64,000 nucleotides of DNA, from positions 186,001 through 250,000 of the forward strand of contig OZ247501.1 in NCBI GenBank assembly GCA_965233735.1. Direction: 5' to 3'. Shown piece by piece: positions 44,531 through 54,163 of this stretch. The notes under the pieces are model-generated. The model searched no databases and was not told the DNA's origin. It worked only from the letters and a program-made list of their open reading frames with translations. The translations under genes were made by a program, and so were the position numbers. Position 1 is the first letter of the stretch; each line of letters opens with the position of its first letter. The DNA is from Cytomitobacter sp965233735. GTDB lineage: Bacteria > Pseudomonadota > Alphaproteobacteria > CAJXXZ01 > 1604HC.

Positions 44531-46251
44531 ATTTATTTGAAATAATTCAAAATAATTTCAATATTAATTTCTTTTCATTTTTACCTCTTTTTGGTATTCA
44601 AATAATAATTTATAAAACATGGATTAAAAACAAAGACTTTAATTCAGCAACATTTTGCTTTTTTGGAATAGTATCATTTTTGTTTTTTTGCAGCAAAACA
44701 ATATTAATATCATTCATTTTATGGGAATGTTTAACATGGGTTTCATATTTTTTATTAAAAACAAAAAACAATGCAAATGAAATAAAAGTTATATTAATAA
44801 ACAATATTATTGGTGGATTGGCATTCACGTGGGCAATATGTATTTTGTTAACAAAGTGCATTTACTGGTCTGACATTGGTAATGAATGCTTTAATAGAAT
44901 ACAAATCATTCATTTAAGCATCTCTCTTGCTATTACAATCTTATCAAAATCATCTCAATTTCCATTTTCTTGGCTAACATTAACTCAAAAATCATCTTCA
45001 CTTGTTAGCGCTTATTTGCACTCATCTACTGTTGTTGTTTTTGGAATTTATTTGTTGTTTCAATTAAAAAGCTCTCCAATAAACAATCAACTGTTTAAAT
45101 ATATTTTGATTGGATCATGCAGTTTGACATCTATAATATCTTACTTTCAATCCAAAACTAATAATTTAAAAACTTTAGTAGCTATTACTTCACAGGTATA
45201 TATATCTGCATGCATAGTAGTTTTTCTACAAAATTCTTACTACATTAACTATGTAATACTTATTCATGCTATTTATAAGCCTATTTTATTTATTATTTGC
45301 GATTATATAAAAAAAACATCTCAAACGTATTCAATAAACAAAATCAAAGAAATGCCTTATAGCATTATAATAGTTCTTTTTATAATATCAGTTCCTATGT
45401 GCAGCATTCCTGGATTTTATGCAAATACTTTTTATGATAAATCAAATATTATATGGACTATAGTTAAGAGTATAAATTTTATGATATTAATTAAGCTTTT
45501 TTATAGATTTAAATATATAAAAATCACTAAATTCTATATGCAACATATATTATTTTTTCCATGTATAATATTTTTACTACCATACTTCATTTCATTTCAA
45601 ACCATAATATATTTTTTCATTGTTTGCCTAGCATCATTGTTGATTTATATTCCATTGCCAAAATTTAATATTAATATAGCAGAAAGCATATACTCAGCAT
45701 TAAAGTACATATCTATTTCTAAAAACATCAAGTTTATATATATATATTTGGCAATTTTAATATCTAATTTCGGAATACAAAATTTAATCAATAAGAGATA
45801 TATGATTCCTGTTTTTGAAATAGATTACATGTTTCTATTAATTATTTTAATGGGATGCTTATTATTGCTATATCAAACAAAAATAACAATTATTGCAGGA
45901 TTAAATTTAATTAGTATATGCGTCTCAAATCTTTATATGAAACATGGCGGAATTGATATTGTGGTCACAAATATTTTAGCAGATATAGTTTTAACTTACT
46001 TAATAGTCAAATCTAAATTTGAATTTGAAAAATCACCTATAAAAAAAATCAATCTTTTTATATCATTTCTATTAACTGTTTTTTTATACTCTGGGTTCAA
46101 AACATCTCAAGGAATTATTTATGCAAAAAACATTAGTGTTAATGATATCGTTGTATTTTATAGATTTTTAGACACTTTAGGTGAAATTTTTGTTCTTTTA
46201 ATTATAGCATTATGTATCAAATCATTAACAAAGCAAGATAGCACTAATTAG
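44527..46251 (+). CDS. mrpA: MrpA/MnhA-like antiporter subunit
   Basis: 574 residues, about 16 membrane segments. The middle matches the proton-translocating antiporter family shared with NuoL: ISFILWECLTWVSYFLLKTK, SSQFPFSWLTLTQKSSSLVSAYLHSSTVVVFGIYLL and HAIYKPILFIICDYI. The C-terminus has the MrpA-specific parts: MKHGGIDIVVTNILADIVLTYLIV (DUF4040-like) and VVFYRFLDTLGEIFVLLIIALCI. It is about 200 residues shorter than usual. Remaining Mrp subunits (B-G) are not adjacent. It could work with partners elsewhere or be a solo antiporter. Confidence 0.75.
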   Translation: MNLFEIIQNNFNINFFSFLPLFGIQIIIYKTWIKNKDFNSATFCFFGIVSFLFFCSKTILISFILWECLTWVSYFLLKTKNNANEIKVILINNIIGGLAFTWAICILLTKCIYWSDIGNECFNRIQIIHLSISLAITILSKSSQFPFSWLTLTQKSSSLVSAYLHSSTVVVFGIYLLFQLKSSPINNQLFKYILIGSCSLTSIISYFQSKTNNLKTLVAITSQVYISACIVVFLQNSYYINYVILIHAIYKPILFIICDYIKKTSQTYSINKIKEMPYSIIIVLFIISVPMCSIPGFYANTFYDKSNIIWTIVKSINFMILIKLFYRFKYIKITKFYMQHILFFPCIIFLLPYFISFQTIIYFFIVCLASLLIYIPLPKFNINIAESIYSALKYISISKNIKFIYIYLAILISNFGIQNLINKRYMIPVFEIDYMFLLIILMGCLLLLYQTKITIIAGLNLISICVSNLYMKHGGIDIVVTNILADIVLTYLIVKSKFEFEKSPIKKINLFISFLLTVFLYSGFKTSQGIIYAKNISVNDIVVFYRFLDTLGEIFVLLIIALCIKSLTKQDSTN

Positions 46252-46257
46252 CAAATT

Positions 46258-47661
46258 GTGATAAAAATCGTTATGTTAAAAAAATACCTTCCATTTGCTT
46301 TATTTGCATTTTCTCTTCAAGCAGATAAATCACAAAAAAACATAAAACATAAAAATATAGAGTTAAATTATATTATTAACGGATCTATTACTGAAATTGA
46401 AAATTGGGTAGCTGAAGTTGTAAAATCAAACAATTATACAAAATATATAAGACATAGATTGAGCGCTGCTAAATCAAATAATACAGCTAAAATAGTATCT
46501 TATTTACCTTCAATAAACTCTACTTTAAACAAAAACCACTTATACAAGGTTGGAAATATTTCTGAAAAAAATAAATTTAAAAACTCTTGGGATTATAAAA
46601 AAGTTTCTCTTAATTTATTAAGTTTAAAATCAACTTCAATTGGTGATATTTTTTCTGCTGGTATAAAGTCTAAAGTTGATTTAGAAGAATATTGGAATGA
46701 ATGGTCTAAATTTTGCTTAGAAGAATTAATAGAAAATTTAGTAGAATGGATAGCTCAAAAAGCAATCGTGAAGTTAAATTTAAGAATAACTAGCTCTAGA
46801 AAAAATTTACTAAAACAGGTTAAAGCTAGAATTCAAACTGGAACTATGACCAAAGCTGATTTACACTCAGCTGAAGCTAATTTATCAACATCTGAAACAG
46901 AATTATTTGTAGCACAAAATAAAGAAAAAGTTTTAAGACATAAATTAATGGAATTCAAAGCTCATAAAATGCCAGATAAAATAGGTCAAATACCAAATTA
47001 TGGAAATTGGAATAGCAACAAATTACAAATATTAAAAAAATCTCCTACACTATTAAATTTATATCACATAAAAAGACATAGCATGGCTCAAGGATCATCT
47101 AAATTAATGGTAGGTCTTCCAAATATAAACATTTCAGTTTCAGCAGAAAAAAGTCCTAAAAATTTCACAAATAATAAATGGAATAAATCTGTAAATATTT
47201 CTCTAGAACATCATATTGGACTCGACACTATTGCAACAATGATGGAAGGAAGTAAAACTATAAAAGCAGCTAGATTCAAATATTTAGACGATGTTAGAAA
47301 AACAATTGCAAATGGATATGAAATTTTTTCTAATTTACAAAACAGTCAAAGAGAGCTAGAAATGCATCAAAAGTCTCTTACACATCATGAAGAAGCATTA
47401 AGATCTAAAAATTTAATGTTTCAAAATGATATTGAGTTACAAAACAAAAGAAAAGTATTTATTGATGATGTAATATATGCTGAAAATAACGTTTCTTTTG
47501 CATGTAGCAAAACAATTGAAACTTATAAAAATGCTGTAAAATTATATTTCAAATTATTACACTTAAAAGGTGAGTTAGCAAATAAAATTGGAAATAGAAG
47601 AAATATAAATAAAAACATTACATCTCATATCAATCAACTTGCTGAGGAATCATCAAGATGA
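46258..47661 (+). CDS. TolC-like outer-membrane efflux protein
   Basis: 467 residues with a signal peptide (LKKYLPFALFAFSLQA). The long amphipathic helices in two repeats, for example LKQVKARIQTGTMTKADLHSAEANLSTSETELFVAQNKEKVLRHKLMEF, have the spacing and the TxxDLxxAEA signature of outer-membrane efflux proteins. It is divergent and lacks clear strand motifs. Would form the outer-membrane channel of a type I or RND pump; no pump genes are adjacent. Overlaps pepA by four bases. Met6 is a possible alternative start. Confidence 0.75.
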   Translation: MIKIVMLKKYLPFALFAFSLQADKSQKNIKHKNIELNYIINGSITEIENWVAEVVKSNNYTKYIRHRLSAAKSNNTAKIVSYLPSINSTLNKNHLYKVGNISEKNKFKNSWDYKKVSLNLLSLKSTSIGDIFSAGIKSKVDLEEYWNEWSKFCLEELIENLVEWIAQKAIVKLNLRITSSRKNLLKQVKARIQTGTMTKADLHSAEANLSTSETELFVAQNKEKVLRHKLMEFKAHKMPDKIGQIPNYGNWNSNKLQILKKSPTLLNLYHIKRHSMAQGSSKLMVGLPNINISVSAEKSPKNFTNNKWNKSVNISLEHHIGLDTIATMMEGSKTIKAARFKYLDDVRKTIANGYEIFSNLQNSQRELEMHQKSLTHHEEALRSKNLMFQNDIELQNKRKVFIDDVIYAENNVSFACSKTIETYKNAVKLYFKLLHLKGELANKIGNRRNINKNITSHINQLAEESSR

Positions 47662-48980
47662 ATAATATAAGCATAACTTTTTCTGAAACATATAGCTTAA
47701 AAACCACTCTTAAAATAATAAATTCAAGTAAAAATAGTTTTGAAAAAATTCAAAATACAGAAAATAAATTATCAATACATTTCAACACTAAAGAAAAAAG
47801 CTATTTATTAATTGGAGTTGAAATTGGAAAATATTTATCCAATGAAGTTGATTTATCTATTGATTGCAATTCAATGAAAAAAAATGAAATAACTCAATTA
47901 TATGAGGGAATTCTTATTGGAAATTGGAAATATGAAGGACATAAATCTAATAAAAAAGAGATTAAAAATTTAAACTTACATATACTAACAAATTTTGACA
48001 TGAAAGATGATTTTGCAAAAATAAAAAGTCTAATAGACTCCATGTCTTTTACTAGGTCTTTAGTAGAAAGGCCACCAAACCTTCTTACTCCTTCAATATT
48101 GGCTGATATATCCAAAAACATTCCAGGATTAAAATGCACAGTAAAAGAAATGAAATCAGGTGGAATTTGGGAAGTGGGAAAGGCAAGCTCAGAACCTTCT
48201 TTGCTTATCGTATGTGAATGGAATGGGAATAAAGACTCAAGAGATCCAATCGCTCTCGTAGGAAAAGGAGTTACATTTGATTCAGGAGGATTATCATTAA
48301 AACCACCTAAAAGCATGGAAGATATGAAATGTGATATGGCTGGAGCAGCAACTGTACTTGGGATTATGAAATATGCATCTGAGCAAAATTTAGAACACAA
48401 TTTGATTGGAATAATTCCATGTGTAGAAAACGTTGTTTCTGGAAATGCATTAAAACCTGGCGATGTAATAACATCTTTATCAGGAAAAACAATAGAGGTT
48501 TTAAATACTGATGCTGAAGGAAGGTTGATTTTGGCAGATGCTCTTCATATAGCTCAAACAGAATACAAAGCAAAAACAATTATAGATTTTGCAACTCTTA
48601 CAGGAGCAATAGTTGTTGCTCTTGGAGAGGTATATGGAGGGTTATTCTCAAACAACAATGAATTATCAAATCAACTAATAAAATCAGGAGACAATATTAT
48701 AGAGCCTCTATGCAAATTGCCACTTCACAAAAAATATGATGAATTAATGGACACTGAAATTGCAGACATGTGTAATATACAAAAACCTGGATCTGGCGCT
48801 GGCAGTATAACAGCAGCTCAATTTTTACAAAGATTTATAAATGATGATGTAAAATGGGCACATATAGATATTGCAGGTGTGGCTAGAACTGCCCGAAACT
48901 CTATATTAGGAGTGAAAAAATCCACAGGATTTGGAGTTAGGCTAATTGCTGATCTTTTGGACTCAATTCAAAAAATTTAA
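47658..48980 (+). CDS. pepA: Leucyl aminopeptidase PepA (M17)
   Basis: Cytosolic two-metal exopeptidase that removes N-terminal residues. 440 residues; the catalytic part is very clear: SLVERPPNLLTPSILAD, LVGKGVTFDSGGLSLKPPKSMEDMKCDMAGAATVLG, and NTDAEGRLILADALHIAQ with the metal-binding D/E residues and the signature. The N-terminal domain is shortened against the usual 500 residues. In E. coli PepA also binds DNA in Xer recombination; whether that holds here is unknown. A 380-base gap follows. Confidence 0.96.
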   Translation: MNNISITFSETYSLKTTLKIINSSKNSFEKIQNTENKLSIHFNTKEKSYLLIGVEIGKYLSNEVDLSIDCNSMKKNEITQLYEGILIGNWKYEGHKSNKKEIKNLNLHILTNFDMKDDFAKIKSLIDSMSFTRSLVERPPNLLTPSILADISKNIPGLKCTVKEMKSGGIWEVGKASSEPSLLIVCEWNGNKDSRDPIALVGKGVTFDSGGLSLKPPKSMEDMKCDMAGAATVLGIMKYASEQNLEHNLIGIIPCVENVVSGNALKPGDVITSLSGKTIEVLNTDAEGRLILADALHIAQTEYKAKTIIDFATLTGAIVVALGEVYGGLFSNNNELSNQLIKSGDNIIEPLCKLPLHKKYDELMDTEIADMCNIQKPGSGAGSITAAQFLQRFINDDVKWAHIDIAGVARTARNSILGVKKSTGFGVRLIADLLDSIQKI

Positions 48981-49295
48981 CTTATAGATTTTAAAACAAA
49001 ATAACTACAAAGCTTGCAAACAAATATATTTTATAAAAAATATGATGACTTAAGATGATAAAAAAGATATGAGCAACATATACAAATGGAATTAGTAGAT
49101 CAAAAGAATATCTATAATAAATAAAAATCAAATAATCACTTTTACTACACTTAAATTGAAAATATAAATAACAATTTTAAGCCAATTACATTACATGATT
49201 TTTTCTTTTTTATTAAATTTCATTAGATTAAAAAAAAAACAACTACAATATCATTCGAATGTTACCTTTTTATTGAAAAAAACTTCATTTTGCTC
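48981..49295. other. Intergenic, AT-rich, no gene seen
   Basis: About 315 bases between pepA and the promoter of the first barrel gene. Long A and T runs, stops in all frames, no tRNA-like fold and no repeat. Possibly the trace of a lost gene. Confidence 0.5.
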
Positions 49296-49324
49296 TTTGC
49301 ATATTACGATTTTTTTTGTATTAT
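49296..49324 (+). promoter_or_regulatory. Candidate sigma-70-type promoter of the first barrel gene
   Basis: TTTGCA at 49296-49301 and TATTAT at 49319-49324 with a 17-base spacer, about 40 bases before the start codon. Four and five of six bases match the consensus hexamers. In AT-rich DNA such matches arise easily, so this is a suggestion supported mainly by spacing and position. Confidence 0.4.
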
Positions 49325-49360
49325 AAGTTTGTTCTTTATGAAAGGGGAATTATAAATATT

Positions 49361-50011
49361 ATGAATAAATCAACATTAGCGCTAATTGCATTATTCGCAG
49401 TTTCTAACTCAGTATCAGCTTTTTCAGCTTCAATTGGATTAGGTGCAGTAGCACAAAAGTCAACTTTGGAAATCACAAAGATTAACAAAGCAGACATTAA
49501 AGTAGAATTCAAGCAAAATGGTAAAATTGGATATTTTGCTGGTAGAGTAAGCGCACATGCTTTCTACAACAATATGTTTGGATTAAGAATTTCTTCTGAC
49601 ATTGGAAATGACAAGAAATCTAACGAAGAAAATGACAAAAAAGAAGCAGCAACATTCACTTCAAAGTCAAACTTCAAAGTTTCTTTAGCTCCAATAGTAA
49701 AATACTGTTTGAATGATAAAGTTTCAGTTCATGCTAGCTTGGGTGGAGTTTACAAAAATGTAAAAATCAGCACAACAGATAAACATGCTCTTAAAGCATT
49801 AGATGCAGACAAAAAGCATTTCTTTGGTTTTGGTGGACATTTGGGAGCTGACTACAATTTCAACTCTAAAATTGCTATCTTTGCTGAAGTAAGTGCAGAT
49901 AAAATGCTTAAAAAAGACAATACATTTGGAAAAACTGACGAAGGTAAATTCACAACAAAAGGTGGATTTGGTTTCGCTGGTAGCTTTGGTGTAAGAGCTC
50001 AATTAATTTAA
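49361..50011 (+). CDS. Outer-membrane beta-barrel surface protein, paralogue 1
   Basis: 216 residues from ATG 49361 (an AAGGGGA site lies about 12 bases upstream; an upstream in-frame ATG at 49316 precedes the ribosome site). Signal peptide MNKSTLALIALFAVSNSVSA, then alternating strands of an eight-stranded OmpA/OmpW-like barrel: SIGLGAVAQKSTLEI, GYFAGRVSAHAFYNNMFGLRISSDIGND, SKSNFKVSLAPIVKYCLNDKVSVHASLGGVY, FGFGGHLGADYNFNSKIAIFAEVSADK and the C-terminal FAGSFGVRAQLI. Paralogue of the two genes at 54164 and 55205. Better codon regularity and strong terminator suggest high expression; likely a major surface protein. Confidence 0.88.
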   Translation: MNKSTLALIALFAVSNSVSAFSASIGLGAVAQKSTLEITKINKADIKVEFKQNGKIGYFAGRVSAHAFYNNMFGLRISSDIGNDKKSNEENDKKEAATFTSKSNFKVSLAPIVKYCLNDKVSVHASLGGVYKNVKISTTDKHALKALDADKKHFFGFGGHLGADYNFNSKIAIFAEVSADKMLKKDNTFGKTDEGKFTTKGGFGFAGSFGVRAQLI

Positions 50012-50094
50012 TCTCTGATTGAATTATTAACCATAAATCTAATCTCTCACGGATAAGATTATAACTTAAAGGCAAATTATTGCTTTTCAAATCA

Positions 50095-50126
50095 AGAATA
50101 ACTTTAACGAGTTATTCTTTTTTTTT
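50095..50126 (+). terminator. Rho-independent terminator of the barrel gene
   Basis: AGAATAACT and AGTTATTCT form a perfect 9-bp stem around a 6-base loop, followed by a run of nine T. It lies 84 bases after the stop codon of the first barrel gene and is the best intrinsic terminator in the window. Confidence 0.85.
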
Positions 50127-50543
50127 ACCTTTTTTTAAGCTTATAGAAAAATCATTAAAACTATTTTATAAGATTTTTTTTCAATTAACTACATAATAAA
50201 ATAGCTGATTGTCACACATATCAATCTCAATTATGCACAAATACTTTATTTAAGATGCTAAAAGAATGATAGCCATTTAGGCGATTAAAATATTAATACA
50301 ACAGATTGAAGCTAAATCAGCTATAAAGAATGATTTGAAAATTATTAACATTGCAAAAAAAAACATCAATTAAGAAGACTGTTTTAAATATCAATTATGA
50401 TGCTTTTGCACTGAATTAAAAATACTTAACATAATTAGCTAAAAACGACACTACTAAATATGATGAATATTAATTTAAAAGATTTTATAACTAAGGAATT
50501 CGAAAACTGATATGTTTATACACTTTTCACTAAAATAATTATA
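50127..50543. other. Intergenic, no gene seen
   Basis: About 420 bases between the terminator and the end of lgt. AT-rich, broken frames, no repeat or RNA gene visible. It may be a fully eroded gene. Confidence 0.5.
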
Positions 50544-51227
50544 TTATGATTTTCGGAAAAACCCTATTAAAATTGATAAAATTGCAAATAATTGACTATA
50601 TGTCATATTAAAGAACATAGATGATTCTGTATCTCTAAAACAATCAAGTATTAATCTTATAAGTCCATAAAATATAAAAAATAAATTACTATGACTTATT
50701 TTTGAAAAAACAGTTTTATTTTTAAAATGAAGAAATATAAATAAAAATACTCCTTCAAACAATATGCTATATATAATTACTGGGTGCTCATAACCAAACA
50801 ATACTCTTCCAGGTATTTCATCATTGATTAAATTAGCTATTCTCCCTAAAAACAAAGCCACTGGAATATAGTTTGCAATTGAGTCTAGGAAATCATTGAA
50901 CTCTACTTTCATTTCTTTACATTTGAAATACAAGAATATTATTCCTCCTATAAAACCTCCATAAGCTGCCATTCCACCATTCCAAATAGAAATTATTTCA
51001 ATAAAATTTAATATATTATGGGTGTCATATATTATCATATACCCTATTCTTCCACCTATAATCATTCCTAAAAATGTAAAAGATATTATTTTATCTATAA
51101 TTTTAACATCATATATATCTGATAACTTTTTTTTAATCAAAAAATCAATTATAAAAAAAGAAAATAAATATGCTAATCCATACCATCTTATAGAAATATT
51201 AAAAATTTCAAAAGCAACAGGGTTCAT
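50544..51227 (-). CDS. lgt: Prolipoprotein diacylglyceryl transferase Lgt
   Basis: Transfers diacylglycerol to the lipobox cysteine of prelipoproteins in the inner membrane. 227 residues from ATG 51227, giving the family-typical start MNPVAFEIFNISIRWYGLAY; the frame extends seven codons further. Motifs: IWNGGMAAYGGFIGG and the signature GRIANLINDEIPGRV. Its substrates here include the Pal-like and NlpD-like lipoproteins at 56 and 63 kb. Confidence 0.95.
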   Translation of the reverse strand: MNPVAFEIFNISIRWYGLAYLFSFFIIDFLIKKKLSDIYDVKIIDKIISFTFLGMIIGGRIGYMIIYDTHNILNFIEIISIWNGGMAAYGGFIGGIIFLYFKCKEMKVEFNDFLDSIANYIPVALFLGRIANLINDEIPGRVLFGYEHPVIIYSILFEGVFLFIFLHFKNKTVFSKISHSNLFFIFYGLIRLILDCFRDTESSMFFNMTYSQLFAILSILIGFFRKS

Positions 51228-51290
51228 GAAAACATTGTAACATTTAATCAATGAGTTATAAAAAAAAATATTACAATTTTATAGGTAAAA

Positions 51291-51812
51291 TCAAGAAAAT
51301 AATTTAGACAAATATTGATTTACAAACTCATAAGAATTAATCAACATGCTTTTTATATATATTATTAATTTATAATCAGAGTTAATTAAATTATATACTT
51401 TTGAATCCTTAGTAAATACTATAAAATCAGGATAAACATTACTAACAATAATAATAACTGCAACAATTATTATGCATGCTTTTATAAATCCAAATATAAA
51501 CCCTACAAACCTATCTAAACTTTTGAAATGACTTTTTTTAACAATAGATGATAACTTAGAAGATATATTTAATAAAAAATATCCTACTATAAAAAATACA
51601 ACAATAGGAAATCCAATAGTTGTTAATAAATATAGCCATCTATCCAATTTATGCCCTAATTTGCCAAATTTAAAGGCAGTTAGCATAGATAAAGTTAAAG
51701 AAGAACCCATAGAAAGTATTTTTGTAACTTCCCAAACAAAACCCCTAACCAACCCAGATATAGAAAAAAAACTCAAAACTATTAAAACTATTAAATCTAA
51801 AGAATTGTACAT
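51291..51812 (-). CDS. cvpA: CvpA family inner-membrane protein
   Basis: 173 residues with four membrane segments and the family start DLIVLIVLSFFSISGLVRGFVWEVTKILS, then LDRFVGFIFGFIKACIIIVAVI. CvpA proteins are linked to envelope homeostasis and colicin V production; the molecular role is not settled. It is 63 bases upstream of the lgt frame on the same strand. Confidence 0.88.
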   Translation of the reverse strand: MYNSLDLIVLIVLSFFSISGLVRGFVWEVTKILSMGSSLTLSMLTAFKFGKLGHKLDRWLYLLTTIGFPIVVFFIVGYFLLNISSKLSSIVKKSHFKSLDRFVGFIFGFIKACIIIVAVIIIVSNVYPDFIVFTKDSKVYNLINSDYKLIIYIKSMLINSYEFVNQYLSKLFS

Positions 51813-52031
51813 AATTATAACAATAACATATTTAAAGAAAATATTAATTAATTAAAATCATATTTTTTATTAATTTTCATTTTTAAAGATTCTTTTTATT
51901 AATTTATTTTTAATTATAAATACTTTTTCAGTTCAACTTTTATTTTAATAATAATTTGTTTTTATATTTTAAATATTTTTTTCAATGTTTTTATTTCTAA
52001 ATTTCTTATACTTTTAAGCTAAATCAAAATA

Positions 52032-53354
52032 TTATTTATTTGATTCTTCAGCATTTTCTCTTAACCAAGCTTGGACCTGTTTTATATGAGAAAATTGAAT
52101 TACATTCATTTTATGAGAAAACTCACATCCTTTTGGAATACATGCTTGAGAAAAACCTAATTTTTCTGCTTCTTTCAACCTTTTATCTACATGAGATATA
52201 GGTCTAATTTCTCCAGATAAACCAACTTCACCAAATGCAATACATCTATTAGGAACAGCAACTTTATACCAAGAAGATAGCAATGATATAACAATAGCTA
52301 AGTCAGATGCAGGTTCGAAAACTCGTATTCCACCAACAATATTCAAATAAATATCTTTCCCAGATAAAATAATTCTACATTGATTTTCTAAAACAGCAGA
52401 AATCATTGATAACCTTTGAACATCCCAACCTACTACAGCCCTTCTAGGATTTTGCAAATAAGAATTTGAAATTAAAGATTGAACTTCCACTAATAGCGGC
52501 CTATTTCCTTCTACTCCAGGAAAAACACATGAACCATGTATTATAGATCTATTTTTCAAGAAAGATTTTGAAGCATTAGTAACAGGCATTAATCCACGGT
52601 CTCTCATTTCAAATATACCTATTGAATTAGTAGGTCCGAACCTATTTTTAATAGATCTTAAAATTCTCAATGAATCTGAACCTTCAAAATATAGAACCGT
52701 ATCAACCATATGCTCCAACACCTTTGGACCAGCAATCATCCCATCTTTATTAACATGACTTATAATAATCAAAGGAATTCCATTATTTTTTGACCATTGA
52801 ATTAATTTATTTCCACACAATCTAACTTGGGCAACACTTCCTGGAGCAGTATCAGAATTAGCATCATAAACTGTTTGAATTGAGTCAATCATTACTATCC
52901 CAGCTTTAACTTTATCAAGTGTGCATAATATTGTATCAAGATTTGTTCCATACGCACATTTCAAGTGATTTAATTTTAAATTCATCCTATCTGCTCTGAT
53001 TTTAATTTGATCTATAGATTCTTCACCTGAAATATAAATAACACCTTTTTTGAAAGTTTCACTTATTTGCAATAGTAAAGTAGATTTCCCTATTCCAGGA
53101 TCTCCTCCAATTAAAATTACAGATCCTTGAACAATTCCACCACCACAAACATAATCAAATTCAGAAATTCCAGTAATAAACCTTTCAACAGGAAGAGTAT
53201 CTCCACTCAAAGAATTCAATTCAAGCGTATTAACAGATCTATTAACAGTAGAGCTTTCTGAAATAGTATTCCACTCTCCACAAGCATCACACTTTCCTGT
53301 CCATTTCGCATATAATGCCTGACATTCTTTACAAACAAACTTACTCATCTTCAT
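52032..53354 (-). CDS. radA: DNA repair protein RadA
   Basis: RecA-like branch-migration helicase. 440 residues: N-terminal four-cysteine zinc finger (CKECQALYAKWTGKCDACGEW), Walker A GGDPGIGKSTLLLQ, the RadA-specific KNRFGP motif, and a C-terminal Lon-protease-like domain (FGEVGLSGEIRPISHVDKRLKEAEKLGF). Full length. With xerC, topA, dprA and ligA it shows that recombination functions persist. A 16-copy repeat array lies upstream of its start. Confidence 0.96.
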   Translation of the reverse strand: MKMSKFVCKECQALYAKWTGKCDACGEWNTISESSTVNRSVNTLELNSLSGDTLPVERFITGISEFDYVCGGGIVQGSVILIGGDPGIGKSTLLLQISETFKKGVIYISGEESIDQIKIRADRMNLKLNHLKCAYGTNLDTILCTLDKVKAGIVMIDSIQTVYDANSDTAPGSVAQVRLCGNKLIQWSKNNGIPLIIISHVNKDGMIAGPKVLEHMVDTVLYFEGSDSLRILRSIKNRFGPTNSIGIFEMRDRGLMPVTNASKSFLKNRSIIHGSCVFPGVEGNRPLLVEVQSLISNSYLQNPRRAVVGWDVQRLSMISAVLENQCRIILSGKDIYLNIVGGIRVFEPASDLAIVISLLSSWYKVAVPNRCIAFGEVGLSGEIRPISHVDKRLKEAEKLGFSQACIPKGCEFSHKMNVIQFSHIKQVQAWLRENAEESNK

Positions 53355-53447
53355 TAACTATATAATACACTAATATATAATTTTTTTCAGTATACATTAT
53401 TAAGTAAGAGAATAAATTATTACAAGAAGCTTCCTATTTATGAGAAT

Positions 53448-54135
53448 AAAATGAACAAAGTGAATAGAACGAGAACGTAAGTTCGAAGTTAAAATGAACG
53501 AAGTGAACAGAACGAGAACATAAGTTCGAAGTTAAAATGAACGAAGTGAACAGAACGAGAACATAAGTTCGAAGTTAAAATGAACGAAGTGAACAGAACG
53601 AGAACATAAGTTCGAAGTTAAAATGAACGAAGTGAACAGAACGAGAACATAAGTTCGAAGTTAAAATGAACGAAGTGAACAGAACGAGAACATAAGTTCG
53701 AAGTTAAAATGAACGAAGTGAACAGAACGAGAACATAAGTTCGAAGTTAAAATGAACGAAGTGAACAGAACGAGAACATAAGTTCGAAGTTAAAATGAAC
53801 GAAGTGAACAGAACGAGAACATAAGTTCGAAGTTAAAATGAACGAAGTGAACAGAACGAGAACATAAGTTCGAAGTTAAAATGAACGAAGTGAACAGAAC
53901 GAGAACATAAGTTCGAAGTTAAAATGAACGAAGTGAACAGAACGAGAACATAAGTTCGAAGTTAAAATGAACGAAGTGAACAGAACGAGAACATAAGTTC
54001 GAAGTTAAAATGAACGAAGTGAACAGAACGAGAACGAAAGTTCGAAGTTAAAATGAACGAAGTGAACAGAACGAGAACGAAAGTTCGAAGTTAAAATGAA
54101 CGAAGTGAACAGAACGAGAACACAAGTTCGAAGTT
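53448..54135. repeat. 43-bp tandem array, exactly 16 copies
   Basis: Units start every 43 bases from 53448; 688 bases equal 16 units. The first copy carries the most changes (ACAAAGTGAATAGAAC in place of ACGAAGTGAACAGAAC); the last three differ by one or two bases; the inner ones look identical. Each unit has GAACGAAGTGAACAGAACGA and the palindrome TTCGAA. It is richer in G and C than its surroundings. There are no spacers. It lies 29 bases beyond the end of the second barrel gene and before radA. Unit length is not a multiple of three, so it is unlikely to be coding. Confidence 0.98.
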
Positions 54136-54163
54136 AAAATGATAAAGAAATCAAAGAAAATTC

